From Microstegium vimineum (lineage: Eukaryota > Streptophyta > Magnoliopsida > Poales > Poaceae): DNA of 64,000 nucleotides. The stretch covers positions 11,831,430 to 11,895,429 of the forward strand of contig CM039141.1 in the NCBI GenBank assembly GCA_022036555.1. The letters run 5' to 3'. A model generated the notes under the pieces. The model worked only from the letters and a program-made list of their open reading frames with translations. It ran no database searches and had not been told where the DNA came from. Shown piece after piece: positions 1-10,590 of this stretch. The number at the start of each line of letters is the position of its first letter. Within the stretch, counting starts at the first letter, position 1. Made by a program: the position numbers and the translations under genes.

Positions 1-1549
1 AAGCATATAAATTAGCGTGTTACAGAACCTTTGATGATTATAAATAATGCCTTGATTAAGTATATGTAGATGGTATGGAATAAATTGTTATCTCTATTTA
101 TATTTCCGTTTAATATTAAAAAGCAAAGAGTTTTTTCGAACCCGCTTTTTGTTTCCAAAACTCCCATATGTGACCCAGATCCATGACCTATATATACATA
201 TATGATTTAGAACAACTTTGCGCGTCCAACAATAATGTAGAATCCAACCTCAAAATGTATCGAGTAAAGCGAAACATAAGCGTGATATATACATGAAATA
301 ATACACGTAGATGTGCAATGATACACACAAGCAAGTCGCACTTTATGTAGAAGGTAGATCATGGTAAATCTCCCAATATATATATGAGCGACATGCGTAA
401 AAGTTTTCGCAACCGCAAACTCTAATGTGCGATGATCGCGCTCTCGCATGACCCTCAGCCCCACACCGAGCGCTAGCTAGCCATTCATCACCGTCGAAGG
501 TGGGTTAGGGTTTGTTGCCTCCCCCATATGCCCTACCCCTGACTCTAGATGCCGACCCGATAGTGTGTGGGAGGGCGGGTGGCGGAGCGTCATCGGCCGT
601 GGTGGAGGAGGTGGCGGTTTTGATGGAGCAAGAGCTGCTAAGGCTTGTGGATGCTCGGTTGACAAAGATAATGGATTAACGAAGCACGAAGGTTGGGGTT
701 AGTTGTCAGGATCATACATTGCGGTGAAGCGCTCAGCCGCAGGTGCTGGGACGTCGACGAGCAAGGTGCGATAATTGTATCCTTTGGTTCATGTGGTCAT
801 CTATGTGTTTTTCTTAAAATCAACACAAGTAAAGCTCGAAATCTAAAAACAATCAACCAAATCAGAAAATACCAAGTGAGAACAAGAACACAAATTCTTA
901 GAATTAATTTTTTATTAATAATTCGTGATAGATATTACTATGTTTAAAAAAATCGACGCAGGTGGTAAGTTTTACCATGGCATTTTGTAGGCTCTACTTT
1001 CCAGCGTCACAATGACATGGTTTTTGATAGGTTCAACTTTCCAGCGTCGCATGACATGGATTTTTTTTTTGCGATAAACATATGGCATGGATTTTGGTGA
1101 ATTCCACTTTTCAGCGTTATCGATCGCTTGACATGGGTTTTGGTGGATTCCAATCCAAGCCCAAGCCCAGCCAACGTGCATGCATGTACGCAGACGCAAC
1201 CACGTACAGGCAGCGTATACGTATACAGTCCGGGGTCGTGGCGAAACGCAAGGTGTCGTCTCGTCTCGTCGCAGGTCGGATGAGGTTTGCATGCGTGTCT
1301 ATGTAGGTAGAGTACGTGTCTATAGGTTTGCATTATAATAAGTTCCACGACAGAGTCATGCATGCATATTGTGCAAGGAGACCGGAGAGAGTTCGGTTAG
1401 CAGGAGCAGGATGTCATATCTAATTGTTCCGTAAGGAAAGAGAGCCAAATTAAATTAGCAGATGCGTGCAAGTGCAACACCATGCCAGTAGGTAGTATTG
1501 GTTTATGCGCCGTGACTCATTCACCTGTGTTCCAAGTCATATACATACA
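1..1549. other. intergenic DNA, no supported gene
   Basis: The open frames here are short, overlap on both strands and show no recognisable domain. The stretch is AT-rich with scattered GC-rich blocks. The only structure I see is the diverged tandem repeat near 980-1150. Confidence 0.6.
980..1155. repeat. diverged tandem repeat, about three copies
   Basis: A unit containing CTTTCCAGCGT followed by TGACATGG and a TTTTGGTGAATTCC-like stretch recurs around 996, 1036 and 1106, with spacers of uneven length. Copies differ by substitutions and indels, so this is an old local duplication. It has no coding meaning that I can see. Confidence 0.5.
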
Positions 1550-1798
1550 TATTCCCCCGAAAGAATTAATTCCTAGAATTCGTGTCAGTCAAACTTTTTT
1601 AACTTTGACTAACTTTATAGAAAAATACAACAACACCTATAACTTAAAATAAACATCATATAAAATATATTTTTAGATAAATCTAATGATACTAATTTGA
1701 TACCATAACATTTAATATTTTATTCTAGAAATTTAGTCAAGTTCAAAAAGTTTGACTTAGGACAAACCTAAAAGTCTATTCTTTCATGGACGGGAGTA
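1550..1798. mobile_element. Stowaway-like MITE (Tc1/mariner type), degenerate
   Basis: About 245 bp with imperfect terminal inverted repeats. The left end reads ATTCCCCCGAAAGAAT, and the right end, reverse complemented, reads ACTCCCGTCCATGAAAGA. Both arms continue into a shared TCAAACTTTTT, AACTT, GACTAA segment typical of grass Stowaway elements. TA dinucleotides sit at both ends. There is no coding capacity. Confidence 0.7.
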
Positions 1799-1808
1799 TA
1801 TCCTATCG

Positions 1809-1986
1809 GAGAAAATTGTGATTTTAGGACTCCTAAACATGTGACTTTGCTAAAATATGATTTCTAACGTTACGTTCGAAACATTTTCACTTCTTCTTTT
1901 TGACATTTAGTGTATTAAATCTCTTTTCTAATCTAAATACGTGTATTTTTCTTCTTTTCTTGGACTCTTTTACCCTTCTGTCAATT
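1809..1986 (+). repeat. left TIR of the MULE
   Basis: Pairs with the reverse complement of 5286-5479 along its whole length with scattered mismatches. The right arm is about 16 bp longer, mostly from a small insertion near 5400-5420. Long TIRs of this kind normally carry the transposase binding sites and the promoter. Confidence 0.88.
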
Positions 1987-2200
1987 ACGTGAGGAGCCGA
2001 TCAAAAAGATTTCTCACGCAGGTACGACCTACGGGAGCTGATCGATCGGACGCCGCGAAACCTAGCGACGCCGCAGTCCGCCCGACCGCCGCCCCTCTCT
2101 TCCGATCTCGTGCAATCCTCCGTTGCTCCTCTCCCGGCCGCCACCCCTCCTTCCGATCGGGTGCACGCCGTCCCTCTGTCTGTCCCCTGCCTGGTGCCCG

Positions 2201-4957
2201 ATGATGGATGCACAGCCTGGTGTCGATGGAGCCAGCAAACCTGGTGCTCCGGACGCATCGTCGTCGGGTGGCCTGGACGCGCCCGGTGCCATGGACGCGG
2301 CGTCGGGTGGCCTGGACGCGCCTGGTGCTCCGGACGCGTCGTCGGCGGGTGGCCTGTACGCGCCCGGTGCCATGGACACGATGTCGGGTGGCCTGGACGC
2401 TCAGGCTGGTTATGTGGCTGCGGCTCCTGATGGTCTGGCTGCCAAGGCTGGAGGCAGCGATGGCCTTGCACAGCCGGTAGTGGAGGCCCCCATCGATGCT
2501 CTAGCCCTAGCAAGAGCTTTGTTGCCTACTGTTTCTCATCAGACAATACAGTACAATGTTCCTGTGATCGAATTGGAAAGGTATATATTAAATTATTATA
2601 TCTTATTTTTTCTATATTACCGGTACTGGAAAGATATATATTGAATTTATTATCTCTTATTTTTTTTTCTATATTACCAGTAGTACAGTAGTATAAACTA
2701 GGTTTCGCTTGTTTGTAGGTCCCAAGTTGACGTGGAAAATATGAAAAAAGTTGATTGGGCAGCATTACAAATCAAATCGTGGAGACACATGATGATGAAG
2801 GTAGAATTCAAATTATGAGCGAGAGTCAGATGTGTCAGGTTTTAGGTTTGACAGATGAGGGAACAAATAATCCTACACAAGGCTCTGATTGCCAAATGGA
2901 TGATCAAGGGAATGATAATGAGTTTGGGCAAGATATTGATGGTGGTGCCATTCCAACCAGTGATGTTGTACCGGGTGAGATGGTCATCATATATGATAAG
3001 AAGAACCCATCAATGGAGGTAGGGACAATGTACCCAACAACGGAGGAGTTCAAGTTGGCAGTTATGCAATTCGCTGTCAACAAGGAGTTCCATTTAGGAG
3101 TAGAGAAGTCGTGTAAGACGATATATAGAGCTTTTTGCAAGTCCGTCGGTGTAGAAGAAGGTTGCCCTCTCCCTTGGAGAATAAATGGCAGGAAATTGAA
3201 AGGCAACCCTACTGTGGAGGTGAATAATCTTGCTTGCATTAATGCATGTAGCTTGCTTAATTTTTTTCCTCTTTATATGCCCTCCGTTGAGATTTTTCTA
3301 TATATGCATGTTACTGTTGAGATTGTATGCCCTGTACTTTAGTTTTGATAGATCAATGCAGTATGTAGTATAGTATCGTTTTTTTTCGTGCCTGCCCTGT
3401 TCATTTTTTTCTCATCTGGCCCAGCTCTGCTTAGCACAAGAGGATGCAGCACCAGCTTTTAGATGACAAGAGAATATCTCTAGTAGTATTTTTTTTCACA
3501 GCATACAGTATATATGTAGTAGTATTTTTTTTTCCACAGCATGCAGTATGTACTGTACTAGTTTTTTGTTTTCACAGTATATATGTATGTAGTAGTTTTT
3601 TTTGTTTCTCATTCATTTATTTTTTTTCTTGCAGGTTACCGTCTTAATCGATGAACATAAATGTGTGTCTACCATGAGGATGGCAACTACAACTATAAAT
3701 TGCAAATGGGTAGCACAATGGGCTGCGAGTATAATTAGAGCTGACCCAAATATTGGTGCCAGTGAACTCCAAAAGAGATTGGAGACAGATCACTCGTGTG
3801 AAATTGCATATGATACTGTGTGGCGGGGAAAAGCAAGAGCTCTTGATGAAGTTTATGGCAAATGGTCAGAAAGTTTTGAGATATTGTTTAGGTGGAAGGC
3901 TGAGGTAGAGAAGCGGAGCCCCGGGAGTGTTGTTGAGGTTGATGTTCTTGAGGTGGATGGTGAGGTATATTTCCACCGTTTCTACTGTGCCCTTAAACCA
4001 TGCAGCGGCGTTTCTGTGAGACATATTGTCAAGTTACATGAAAGGACATGTACTTGTCTTAAATGGCAGCACACTGGAAAGCAATGTGAACATGTATTGG
4101 CCTATGTCACCCACCAAAGGGGAATTGACCTAGAACAATTTGTGCATGACTACTACTCAGTGAATAAGTTCAGGGCTGCTTATGGAAGAGAGATTGAGTC
4201 GATGACAGATAAAACACAATGGACACAAGTCGACCTACCATTTTTAGTTGGTGCACCTCTAACTAAATTATCTGTTGGAAAACTTAGGAAATTAAGAATG
4301 AAGGGATGGATGGAAGGTGGAGACAAGAAGAAAGGTTCCAAAAATGGTAAATGTACCAATGAGGGTGAAGGTGAGGAGAGATGTGAGAATGATACTGCAC
4401 CAACAAATAGAAAGGGAAAGAAGATGATAAGAGGGCCTATGACTTGCATAAGATGTGGTGAAAAAGGTCATAGGCAAGCGAGTCCCAAGTGCCCACTTAA
4501 TGGACAACCAAAAAAAGGTAAGTAATTATTTTCTTTATCACAAACTTGAATGAAAATTTCTTATGTATGTTTATTTAATTTTTGACTGCAAACAAAGTGG
4601 AAGCTTTAAATTTATGTATTGTTATCTTGCATTGTCTAGGAAGCGTAGGCAACCTATGAAGAATGTTACAAAAGAGAAGGCGGAACCTAGTACTCCACGG
4701 CGGCCGACTAGAGAAGAAATTCTACGTGATAGTCCAGGAAGGGTCACAAGAAGGTAAAAATATAATTGACTCATTTATCATACAGTAATTGTTTTCATGC
4801 ATCTAATTAATTATCATACTGTATTTTTGTACAACAAGCTTGCATTATTATTAGGAGAGGTCACCTCTTCGCAAACCAACATAACAAGTCCAGTGAGGAT
4901 GCCTGTTGCAGCTGCACCAAAAAAGATGACTCCAAAGAGGAAGCTATATATTAGATG
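2201..4957 (+). pseudogene. MuDR-type transposase gene lacking the DDE core
   Basis: Likely exons are 2201-2580, 2719-3219, 3635-4517 and 4640-4753, each with GT/AG borders; a further terminal segment to 4957 is Lys/Arg-rich but out of phase. Exon 1 starts MMDAQPG and encodes Gly/Ala/Asp-rich repeats. Exon 2 carries the MuDR N-terminal domain (block around TTEEFKLAVMQFAVNKEF). Exon 3 has the domain's end, a linker reaching YCALKPC near 4003, and then directly a SWIM zinc finger (CTC, then CEH; about 4048-4095) and a Cys/His knuckle (CIRCGEKGH). In autonomous MULEs the RNase H-like DDE domain of several hundred residues lies between ALKPC and the SWIM finger; here it is absent. A one-base frame change also occurs near 2770. 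The protein therefore cannot catalyse transposition, but might still bind TIRs. Confidence 0.8.
2225..2412 (+). repeat. in-frame minisatellite in MULE exon 1
   Basis: Units of 33-39 bp encode variants of GAPDASSSGGLDA and GAMDAASGGLDA, alternating in type, about five in total. The repeat is GC-rich, unlike the AT-rich flanks, and stays in one frame, so it expanded while the frame was read. Confidence 0.7.
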
Positions 4958-5167
4958 AATTGTATTAGCAGAGATGTAAACTCGTTCATTATTACATATG
5001 ACTTGATCTTGTTTTCGGAACAAAAATATGTGAGATGTAAACTCGTTTATTATTTACATTGGTTCATGCTAAATTCATGGGGTTATCTACTACATGTTAT
5101 TGCATATATGTCTCATTATTTATTAATTTTTAGTATATATGAACGTGTACATTTCATATATGTCATG

Positions 5168-5285
5168 ACGCACTGCCCAGCCTGCTGGCTAGCAGCTAGC
5201 TAGCCAACCACGGCAGCTGTGCCCAGCCAGCCACAGGCGGCGGCACAGCCAGCCAGAGCCGGCAGCCAGCGCCCAGCTGTAGGTA
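5168..5285. repeat. CAGCC-rich subterminal block of the MULE
   Basis: Just inside the right TIR the sequence becomes a GC-rich run of CCAGCC/GGCAGC and GCTAGC motifs (5174-5280). It has no counterpart inside the left TIR. Confidence 0.55.
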
Positions 5286-5479
5286 ATCAAGTCACAAGGA
5301 TAAAAGAGTCCAAGAAAAGAAGAGAAATACATGTATTTAAATTAGAAAAGAGATTTAATACACTAAATGTCAAAACAAAGAAGTGTAAATGTTTCGAACG
5401 TCGTTTTAGCGACATTAACGTTAGAAATCCTATTTTAGCAAAGTCATATGTTTAGGAGTCCTAAAATCACAATTTTCTC
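5286..5479 (-). repeat. right TIR of the MULE
   Basis: Inverted copy of the left arm. It shares blocks such as GACATTTAGTGTATTAAATC and TTTTAGGACTCCTAAACAT. It is followed directly by the target duplication at 5480-5488. Confidence 0.88.
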
Positions 5480-5488
5480 GTCCTATCG

Positions 5489-6468
5489 TCCTCAGTTTCT
5501 TCAGAGGCGTCACCAGTGTATGCATATGCGATGAACTCATGCATCAAGTCGTTCCGATTCTAGCTAGAGCCATCAGATTAGCATCCATTCACACAGCCGT
5601 TCAGATTAGCATCCGCCATGACTCACACAGCCGTTCCAAACTTCCGATGCTTATCTTATCGTCAGTTTCTTCACAGGCGTCACGGCAAAGTATTGAGTCA
5701 TAGCTATCGGGCATCGGCCAATGTCCTATACTAGGCTGGTCCAAGACGACGGCCCAAAAGCTGAGGAGTGGAGTCATTTCCCAGCCCAGCAAGTTTACAA
5801 GGTATGCAGACAAGAAACAACACACATGGGATCCGATGCAAGCCTGCTGACTGGTCGGGGATCATTCGCGCTGACCAGTCGGACCCGTGCCGCCTGCCGA
5901 CCCTCTTCCAATCCTTCAATATCTGAGCACACAGCACACTAGGAGAGAGGGCGGCCCACTAGAAGAGCGCAGTACACTTGGACAGATCGCGCTACAGGCG
6001 ACGCCGAGGGGCCCGTTTTCATTTGTTCGTTCAGTTTTTTCTTCTTTTATGTTCTTTTCTATTCTTGGTTTCAATTTAATAATGCTTTTATCTTACTTTT
6101 ATATTCCCTTTTACTCTAATTATTTTTATTTACTTGTTTTGTTTTATTTATTTATTTTTCATTTCTGTTTTTTTCCTTACTTGCTTCTTTTAGTTTTTTT
6201 ATTTGTCTTTTTAACAATTTAATAGTACTTCTCCTTGAGCTTGCTGCACTCTCTGCTCTCGGGCGGCTGCATGTGGTGCTGCGACTGCGAGAGGCGACTG
6301 GGCAGCAGCAATCGTATCCGTCCTCTTTGCGGTGAAGCCCAACCCACGCGTCCAACTCGATGGGCAGCAGCTCCCGGTCAGTGTCTGCTGCAGCGGCGGC
6401 GGCGGCGGCTTCATCGTCGTTGTCGTCGTCATCCATGATTTCGTGGGCGTCAATCTTTTTTTGGCAAG
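5489..6468. other. intergenic repeats, no supported gene
   Basis: Contains a partial direct repeat: TCCTATCGTCCTCAGTTTCT at about 5481 recurs as TCTTATCGTCAGTTTCTTC at about 5652, each followed by a GGCGTCAC. A T-rich tract runs from 6020 to 6220. On the minus strand, 6480-6152 reads an Asp- and Ala-rich frame (KKIDAHEIMDDDD, then polyalanine). It could be a gene scrap but has no recognisable domain. Confidence 0.4.
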
Positions 6469-7133
6469 TGCTCCGGTACACCTCTTTTACAAAATTGCAA
6501 AGATCTTAAAGAAACCATTTACTTATAATTATTAATTAATGAATTTTCTTAATGTTTGGGCCTGGCCCTATGGCCCTACCTACAACCAGAGCCTGTGTCT
6601 GGTCCGGATCGATCCGGACTCCTTCTCATCCTTCCATGTACGATCCGTTCAGGCGACAAGCGTCCAACCAGACGACGCTCAACGACGGCGGCGGAGCTCC
6701 ATATATGGATACGTGTTTCGTGTCAAGGTGTCATCTTCATTCTGCCGAGAAGCGTTGAATGCCTGCATTCCTCTTCCATCGAAGGAACTCCGTCGTGCTG
6801 CCGTGCATGCTGTCGCGGGCAGAACTCCTCGATGGCAGGAGCTTGCCACGGACATCAGCAACGGCCATGACGCGATTCAGAGAGGTGCTGGGGATATTGA
6901 TCGCCAGTGCCATCGACGGTCCGAACATGAACGGCTACCAGACGCATCTATCAAGACTTCACAGGAGGATGAGATCGGGGGCAGGAGTTCGTAGGTATGG
7001 GCTGAGCACGGGCTCAACATTAGTAGGGTTGGGCCTAGACGAGACCTAAATAAAAATAATTTAAGGTAATAATTAATTAATTAGAGTTGCTTTAAGATGT
7101 GTGTAATTTTTCTAAAAGAGGTGTATTGGAGCA
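6469..7133. mobile_element. TIR-bounded element of unknown superfamily
   Basis: The ends are inverted repeats of about 40 bp. The left end is TGCTCCGGTACACCTCTTTT; the right end, reverse complemented, is TGCTCCAATACACCTCTTTT. Similarity then continues to a shared ATCTTAAAG about 40 bp in. The interior (6550-7050) is GC-rich with several overlapping ORFs and no domain I recognise. I see no clear target duplication. It may be a MITE or a gene-capturing non-autonomous element. Confidence 0.55.
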
Positions 7134-7309
7134 GTCCTCTCTTCTTTTTTTTTATCTCCATCCATGATTTCGTCGTCGTCAATCTTTTTTCTCCGTCGGC
7201 GTCAATCTTGTGGATGCTGTATCCGCCCTCCCAGTCATCTAGCACCAGGCCGGTACATGTGCTGCTTCCGCCGTGGCCTGCTGCTACTCGTAATAATCGC
7301 ATAATCATG

Positions 7310-7363
7310 GCTCCACTTCTGCTGCTTAGACGATGAGCTCCACTTCAGCTGCTTAAACGATGA
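7310..7363. repeat. 27-bp tandem duplication
   Basis: GCTCCACTTCTGCTGCTTAG plus ACGATGA is followed at once by a copy with two base differences (7337-7363). Confidence 0.85.
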
Positions 7364-7773
7364 GGACGAGCACGGCGACGAGCTCTGTCTGATAATCTTG
7401 GGATGTATTCTGCAGGTATGCTGGGTCTGAGGGGATTGATTTTATTTTTACAGATGGAGCTGCATTTAGAGTGCAGAATCGAAGTCCTAACCGGCGAAAG
7501 GAAAATCGATTCTGATGAAAGCAAGTCGGCAACTCGACACCATTACACCAAGCTTCTTTTGTACAGCCGCCATTGGATTCGAATCGGAACAATCACTGAA
7601 TTAATCGAAGTAAGCTGTCACTATTAACAGTTTTCCCTTAGATTATTAAGGAAATTTTATTTCAGACTCTAATTAATATTTTATTTAAACTCAATCATCA
7701 TCCATTATTATCAAGTTTTGCTACATCCATGGCTGGAGCGGGAGGAGTAGAAGGACGCCATCGTGTCGTCCAG

Positions 7774-7853
7774 GCGACCCTGAAATTCTAGAGCTCATAC
7801 ATGCTGCCACATCGCCCACAAGCCATACAATCGTCAGCATGTACAACAATGCA
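7774..7853 (-). other. copy of the methylesterase gene's 3' flank
   Basis: CTGAAATTCTAGA at about 7780, then CTGCCACA, CC.CAAGCCATA and GTCAGCATGTACAAC, lines up with 36165-36250. That segment lies just beyond the stop codon of the MES11-like gene and is probably its 3' UTR. In the same orientation a coding region would lie to the right, where the copia element now begins at 8034. This is probably a remnant of a duplicated MES-like gene, or a dispersed repeat present at both sites. Confidence 0.5.
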
Positions 7854-8033
7854 ATATTTCTTTACAGAAACAATTTACTAATAACTGAATCTAGGCAATG
7901 CAATTCCACAGTTTAGAACTGAAATCTATGAAAACCTTTACACTGAGTCAAATGGAGAATCATTATACCAAGGGGGCATTTGCGACCCTGTACCTGGCAG
8001 ACTCGGCCCGCCCAATTGGTCCAAGCTATCTTC

Positions 8034-9013
8034 TGTTAGAGTTTTTGGGCTAAAGCCCAAATAATGATTCCAATAAAACCTAAAGGCTCACTCACACATG
8101 CATGACATGGTGAGAACTTTAGTCCCACATTACCTATCTAGGAGTGAGACCTCCCTAAAGAGGTGAGCTCACTTCTTCTAGTTGAAGCAATGGACGAGGA
8201 GAGGAAAAGAAAAAACAAACGCGCGCGCTTGCTCGCCTCACCTCGTCGGACGGGGCAGGGCCGATGGGTATGCGCGTGAATGGTCTGGCAATTTCCCGTC
8301 CTGATCTTGCAGGTGCGCAACTTCCTTTTACTGTTATAAATTTTTGCATGCATGGAGAAAAATTGTGGTGGCCAACTTTGGCAAGCAATTGTTCTCATAT
8401 TATGGTAATTGTACTAATGGCAGGTCAATTACCGTACTAATGGCAGGTCAATTACCGTAATGCTGTGATTGAGCGGCTAATTGCTTTCCTTAGTCACGAC
8501 ACGTGTATAAATAAGGGCGAGACGTCGTCCTCAGTACATGTTCATTCTCTTCCTGTCCACTGAACTACGCTGCCGCCGTCTTCCCCATCCCATCGCCGAC
8601 GTGCCATCGGCGCCGGGAGAGCAGGCTCCGAAGCCGGCGTCTTCTTGCGTCTCTGCACAGGGAAGGAGACGTATCAGGTTTTTAGGAAGCGCCGTCGCGA
8701 CTGCTCGCTGGACGTCTTCTTCCCTCTACACCGTCGACGTCGTCTTCTTCCATCGATGCCGCTGACGTCGTCTTCTTCCCTCGACGCCGCCGATCCGCAC
8801 CGCCGTCGACGCCGTCGAAACCCCGCTGTAATAATGTCTCCTCTTTCTTCCTTCTTCGCTCTTGTCTTCACTTTGTTACTAGCACTTGAATTTGTGTTTT
8901 TGTCTCGGATCGTAGTGCTAATAGCAGATCATATTTCTGTGTTAGATGTTGTTGTTCTTTTTAGCATTGTCATAATTAATTTATGCATCGTTAAATTGCA
9001 ATTATTTCCAACA
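8034..9013 (+). repeat. 5' LTR of copia-1 (3' border uncertain)
   Basis: The start is fixed by the repeat at 12820. The end is less sure: the only suitable terminus before gag is CCAACA at 9008-9013, and no standard initiator-Met tRNA primer site follows it. A 23-bp tandem duplication (GTACTAATGGCAGGTCAATT plus ACC) lies at 8411-8456. Confidence 0.55.
8504..8515 (+). promoter_or_regulatory. TATA box of the copia-1 LTR
   Basis: TATAAATAAGG at 8506, preceded by an ACGTG core (8501-8505). This is the expected arrangement for an LTR promoter, with the start of transcription roughly 30 bp downstream. Confidence 0.6.
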
Positions 9014-9041
9014 ATCCAAAAACATGATAGGCATTTAGCGA

Positions 9042-9316
9042 TGAAGGGATATACTGATGCGATAAAACCGGAGAAGTTCACTGGTGTGAATTTCAAGAGA
9101 TGGCAGACGAGGGCGCAACTTTGGCTCTCGGCTGTGGGTGTGTTTTTGGTCGTGAGTATTCCTCTAGCACTACCTCTCGGATCTGAGAAAGAGGTGCAGG
9201 AGTTTACTGCGGCTACGACGGTTTTCGTCGGATGCGTCCTCAGCGTGCTCTCTGACCAGCTGTGTGATGTTTACCTAGTGTATTTTCTGTATGTCAATCT
9301 AATGATTGGTGGATAG
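9042..9316 (+). pseudogene. copia-1 gag remnant
   Basis: Starts MKGYTDAIKPEKFTG and continues with NFKRWQTRAQLWLSAVG, the N-terminal Gag motif of plant copia elements. Only about 90 codons remain. The rest of Gag, including the CCHC knuckle, is gone, and the frame runs into the protease region around 9300 through a deletion joint. Confidence 0.75.
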
Positions 9317-9660
9317 ATACAAGAGCCAATATTCACGTTTGTACTGATATCTTTATGTTTTCATCTTACCAGGCAACAGGAGGTTCATCTGCCATGATGG
9401 GGAACGGCTCGCATGCTTCTGTTCTTGATGTTGGTTCGGTCGATCTGAAGTTCACTTCGGAAAAGATCGTGCGGCTCAAGAACGTGCAGCATGCACCCTC
9501 AATAAAGAAGAACCTCGTTAGTGGATCCCTCTTATGTCGAGATGGGTTCAAACTGGTATTTGAGTCAAATAAAGTAGTCATTTCGAGATATGGCCAATTC
9601 ATTGGCAAGGGTTATGATAACGGAGGCTTGTTACACTTTTCACTCTCCGATTTCTATAAT
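9303..9660 (+). pseudogene. copia-1 protease remnant with altered active site
   Basis: The frame reads WIDTRANIHVC at 9308-9340, followed by the usual downstream protease segment (VRLKNVQHAPSIKKNLVSGS). In the family the active site is D-T/S-G-A; here the Gly is Arg, which would abolish activity. Confidence 0.7.
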
Positions 9661-10590
9661 AAAGTTGTGAACCATGTGTGTGATTTGAACAATTCCGTGG
9701 CTGATATATGGCATTCACGTTTGTGTCACATTAATTTTGGTTGTATGTCGCGTCTATCCAATATGAATTTAATTCCGAATTTTTCTACTATCAAAGGCTC
9801 AAAATGTCAAGCATGTGTGCAAGCTAAACAATCTCGTAAGGCATACAAGGCTGTAGAGAAGAGGTGCACGACATTATTAGAGCTCATACATTCTGATATC
9901 TGTGAAATGAATGGTTGTGTTGACAAAAGTAGGAAAAATATATTTTATGACCTTGATTGATGATGCAACTAAATATTGCTATGTGTTTCTTGTAAAAACA
10001 AAAGATGAGGCGCTAGAATGTTTTAAGACTTATAAAGCTGAGGTAGAGAATCAATTGGAAAAGAAAATAAAGCGTGTTAGGTCTGATCATGATGGGGAGT
10101 ATTTTTCCAATGAGTTTGATCTTTTCTGTACGGAGAGTGGAATAATTCATGAACGGACACCTCCATATTTGTCTCAATCTAATGGGGTTGCCGAAAGAAA
10201 GAACTTGACGTTAATGGACTTGGTGAATGCCATGTTAGGAACATCTGGTATGGCTAAGGCATGGTGGGGGGAGGCTATGTTAACAACATGTCATGTTCTA
10301 AATAGAGTTTCTACTAAAAATAATGATGTGACTCCGTATGAAGGATGGAAAGGAAGGAAACCTTCACTTCATTACTTGCCTATGTGGGACTGTTTGACCA
10401 TGGTTAGCGTACCAATTAATAAGAAACGCAAGCTCGGACCAAAAACAGTTGATTGTATCTTTCTGGGATACGCGTACCACAGCACAACATATAAGTTCTT
10501 AGTGATCAAATCTGAAGCGCCTAATATTGCGGTTGATTCATTTTTGGAGTCACGGGATGTTATATTTTTTTGAGAATATATTCCCGATGA
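9661..10590 (+). pseudogene. copia-1 integrase, frameshifted
   Basis: The GAG-pre-integrase zinc motif is present (WHSRLCHINFG, then CQACVQAKQ), followed by the rve core with all three acidic residues in context: HSDICEM, RSDHDGEY and GVAERKN. A frame change occurs between about 9915 and 9960 and another near 10570. A degenerate GKGR-type C-terminal region continues to about 10580. Confidence 0.85.

Larger units (their letters stand above)
1809..5479 (+). mobile_element. Mutator-like element (MULE) with long TIRs and 9-bp TSD
   Basis: A 3.67-kb element bounded by inverted repeats (1809-1986 and 5286-5479) that both begin GAGAAAATTGTGATTTTAGG when read inward. The flanking nine bases are ATCCTATCG at 1800-1808 and GTCCTATCG at 5480-5488. 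Eight of nine match, which is the target duplication size of Mutator superfamily elements. Inside are plant-type exons of a MuDR-like transposase. The catalytic centre is missing, so the copy is predicted to be non-autonomous, although its ends look intact and could be moved in trans. Confidence 0.9.
7134..8033. other. intergenic DNA, no supported gene
   Basis: Holds a second copy of the TCCATGATTTCGT motif with GTCAATCTTTTTT (7162-7192; first copy 6432-6462), a 27-bp tandem duplication and the short methylesterase-flank-like segment, which are listed separately. The ORF at 7403-7627 has no recognisable domain. Confidence 0.4.

Noticed and set aside
2001..2513. 170-codon minus-strand ORF in MULE exon 1
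   Set aside because: It is the antisense shadow of the Gly/Ala/Asp repeat; the plus frame joins MuDR exons.
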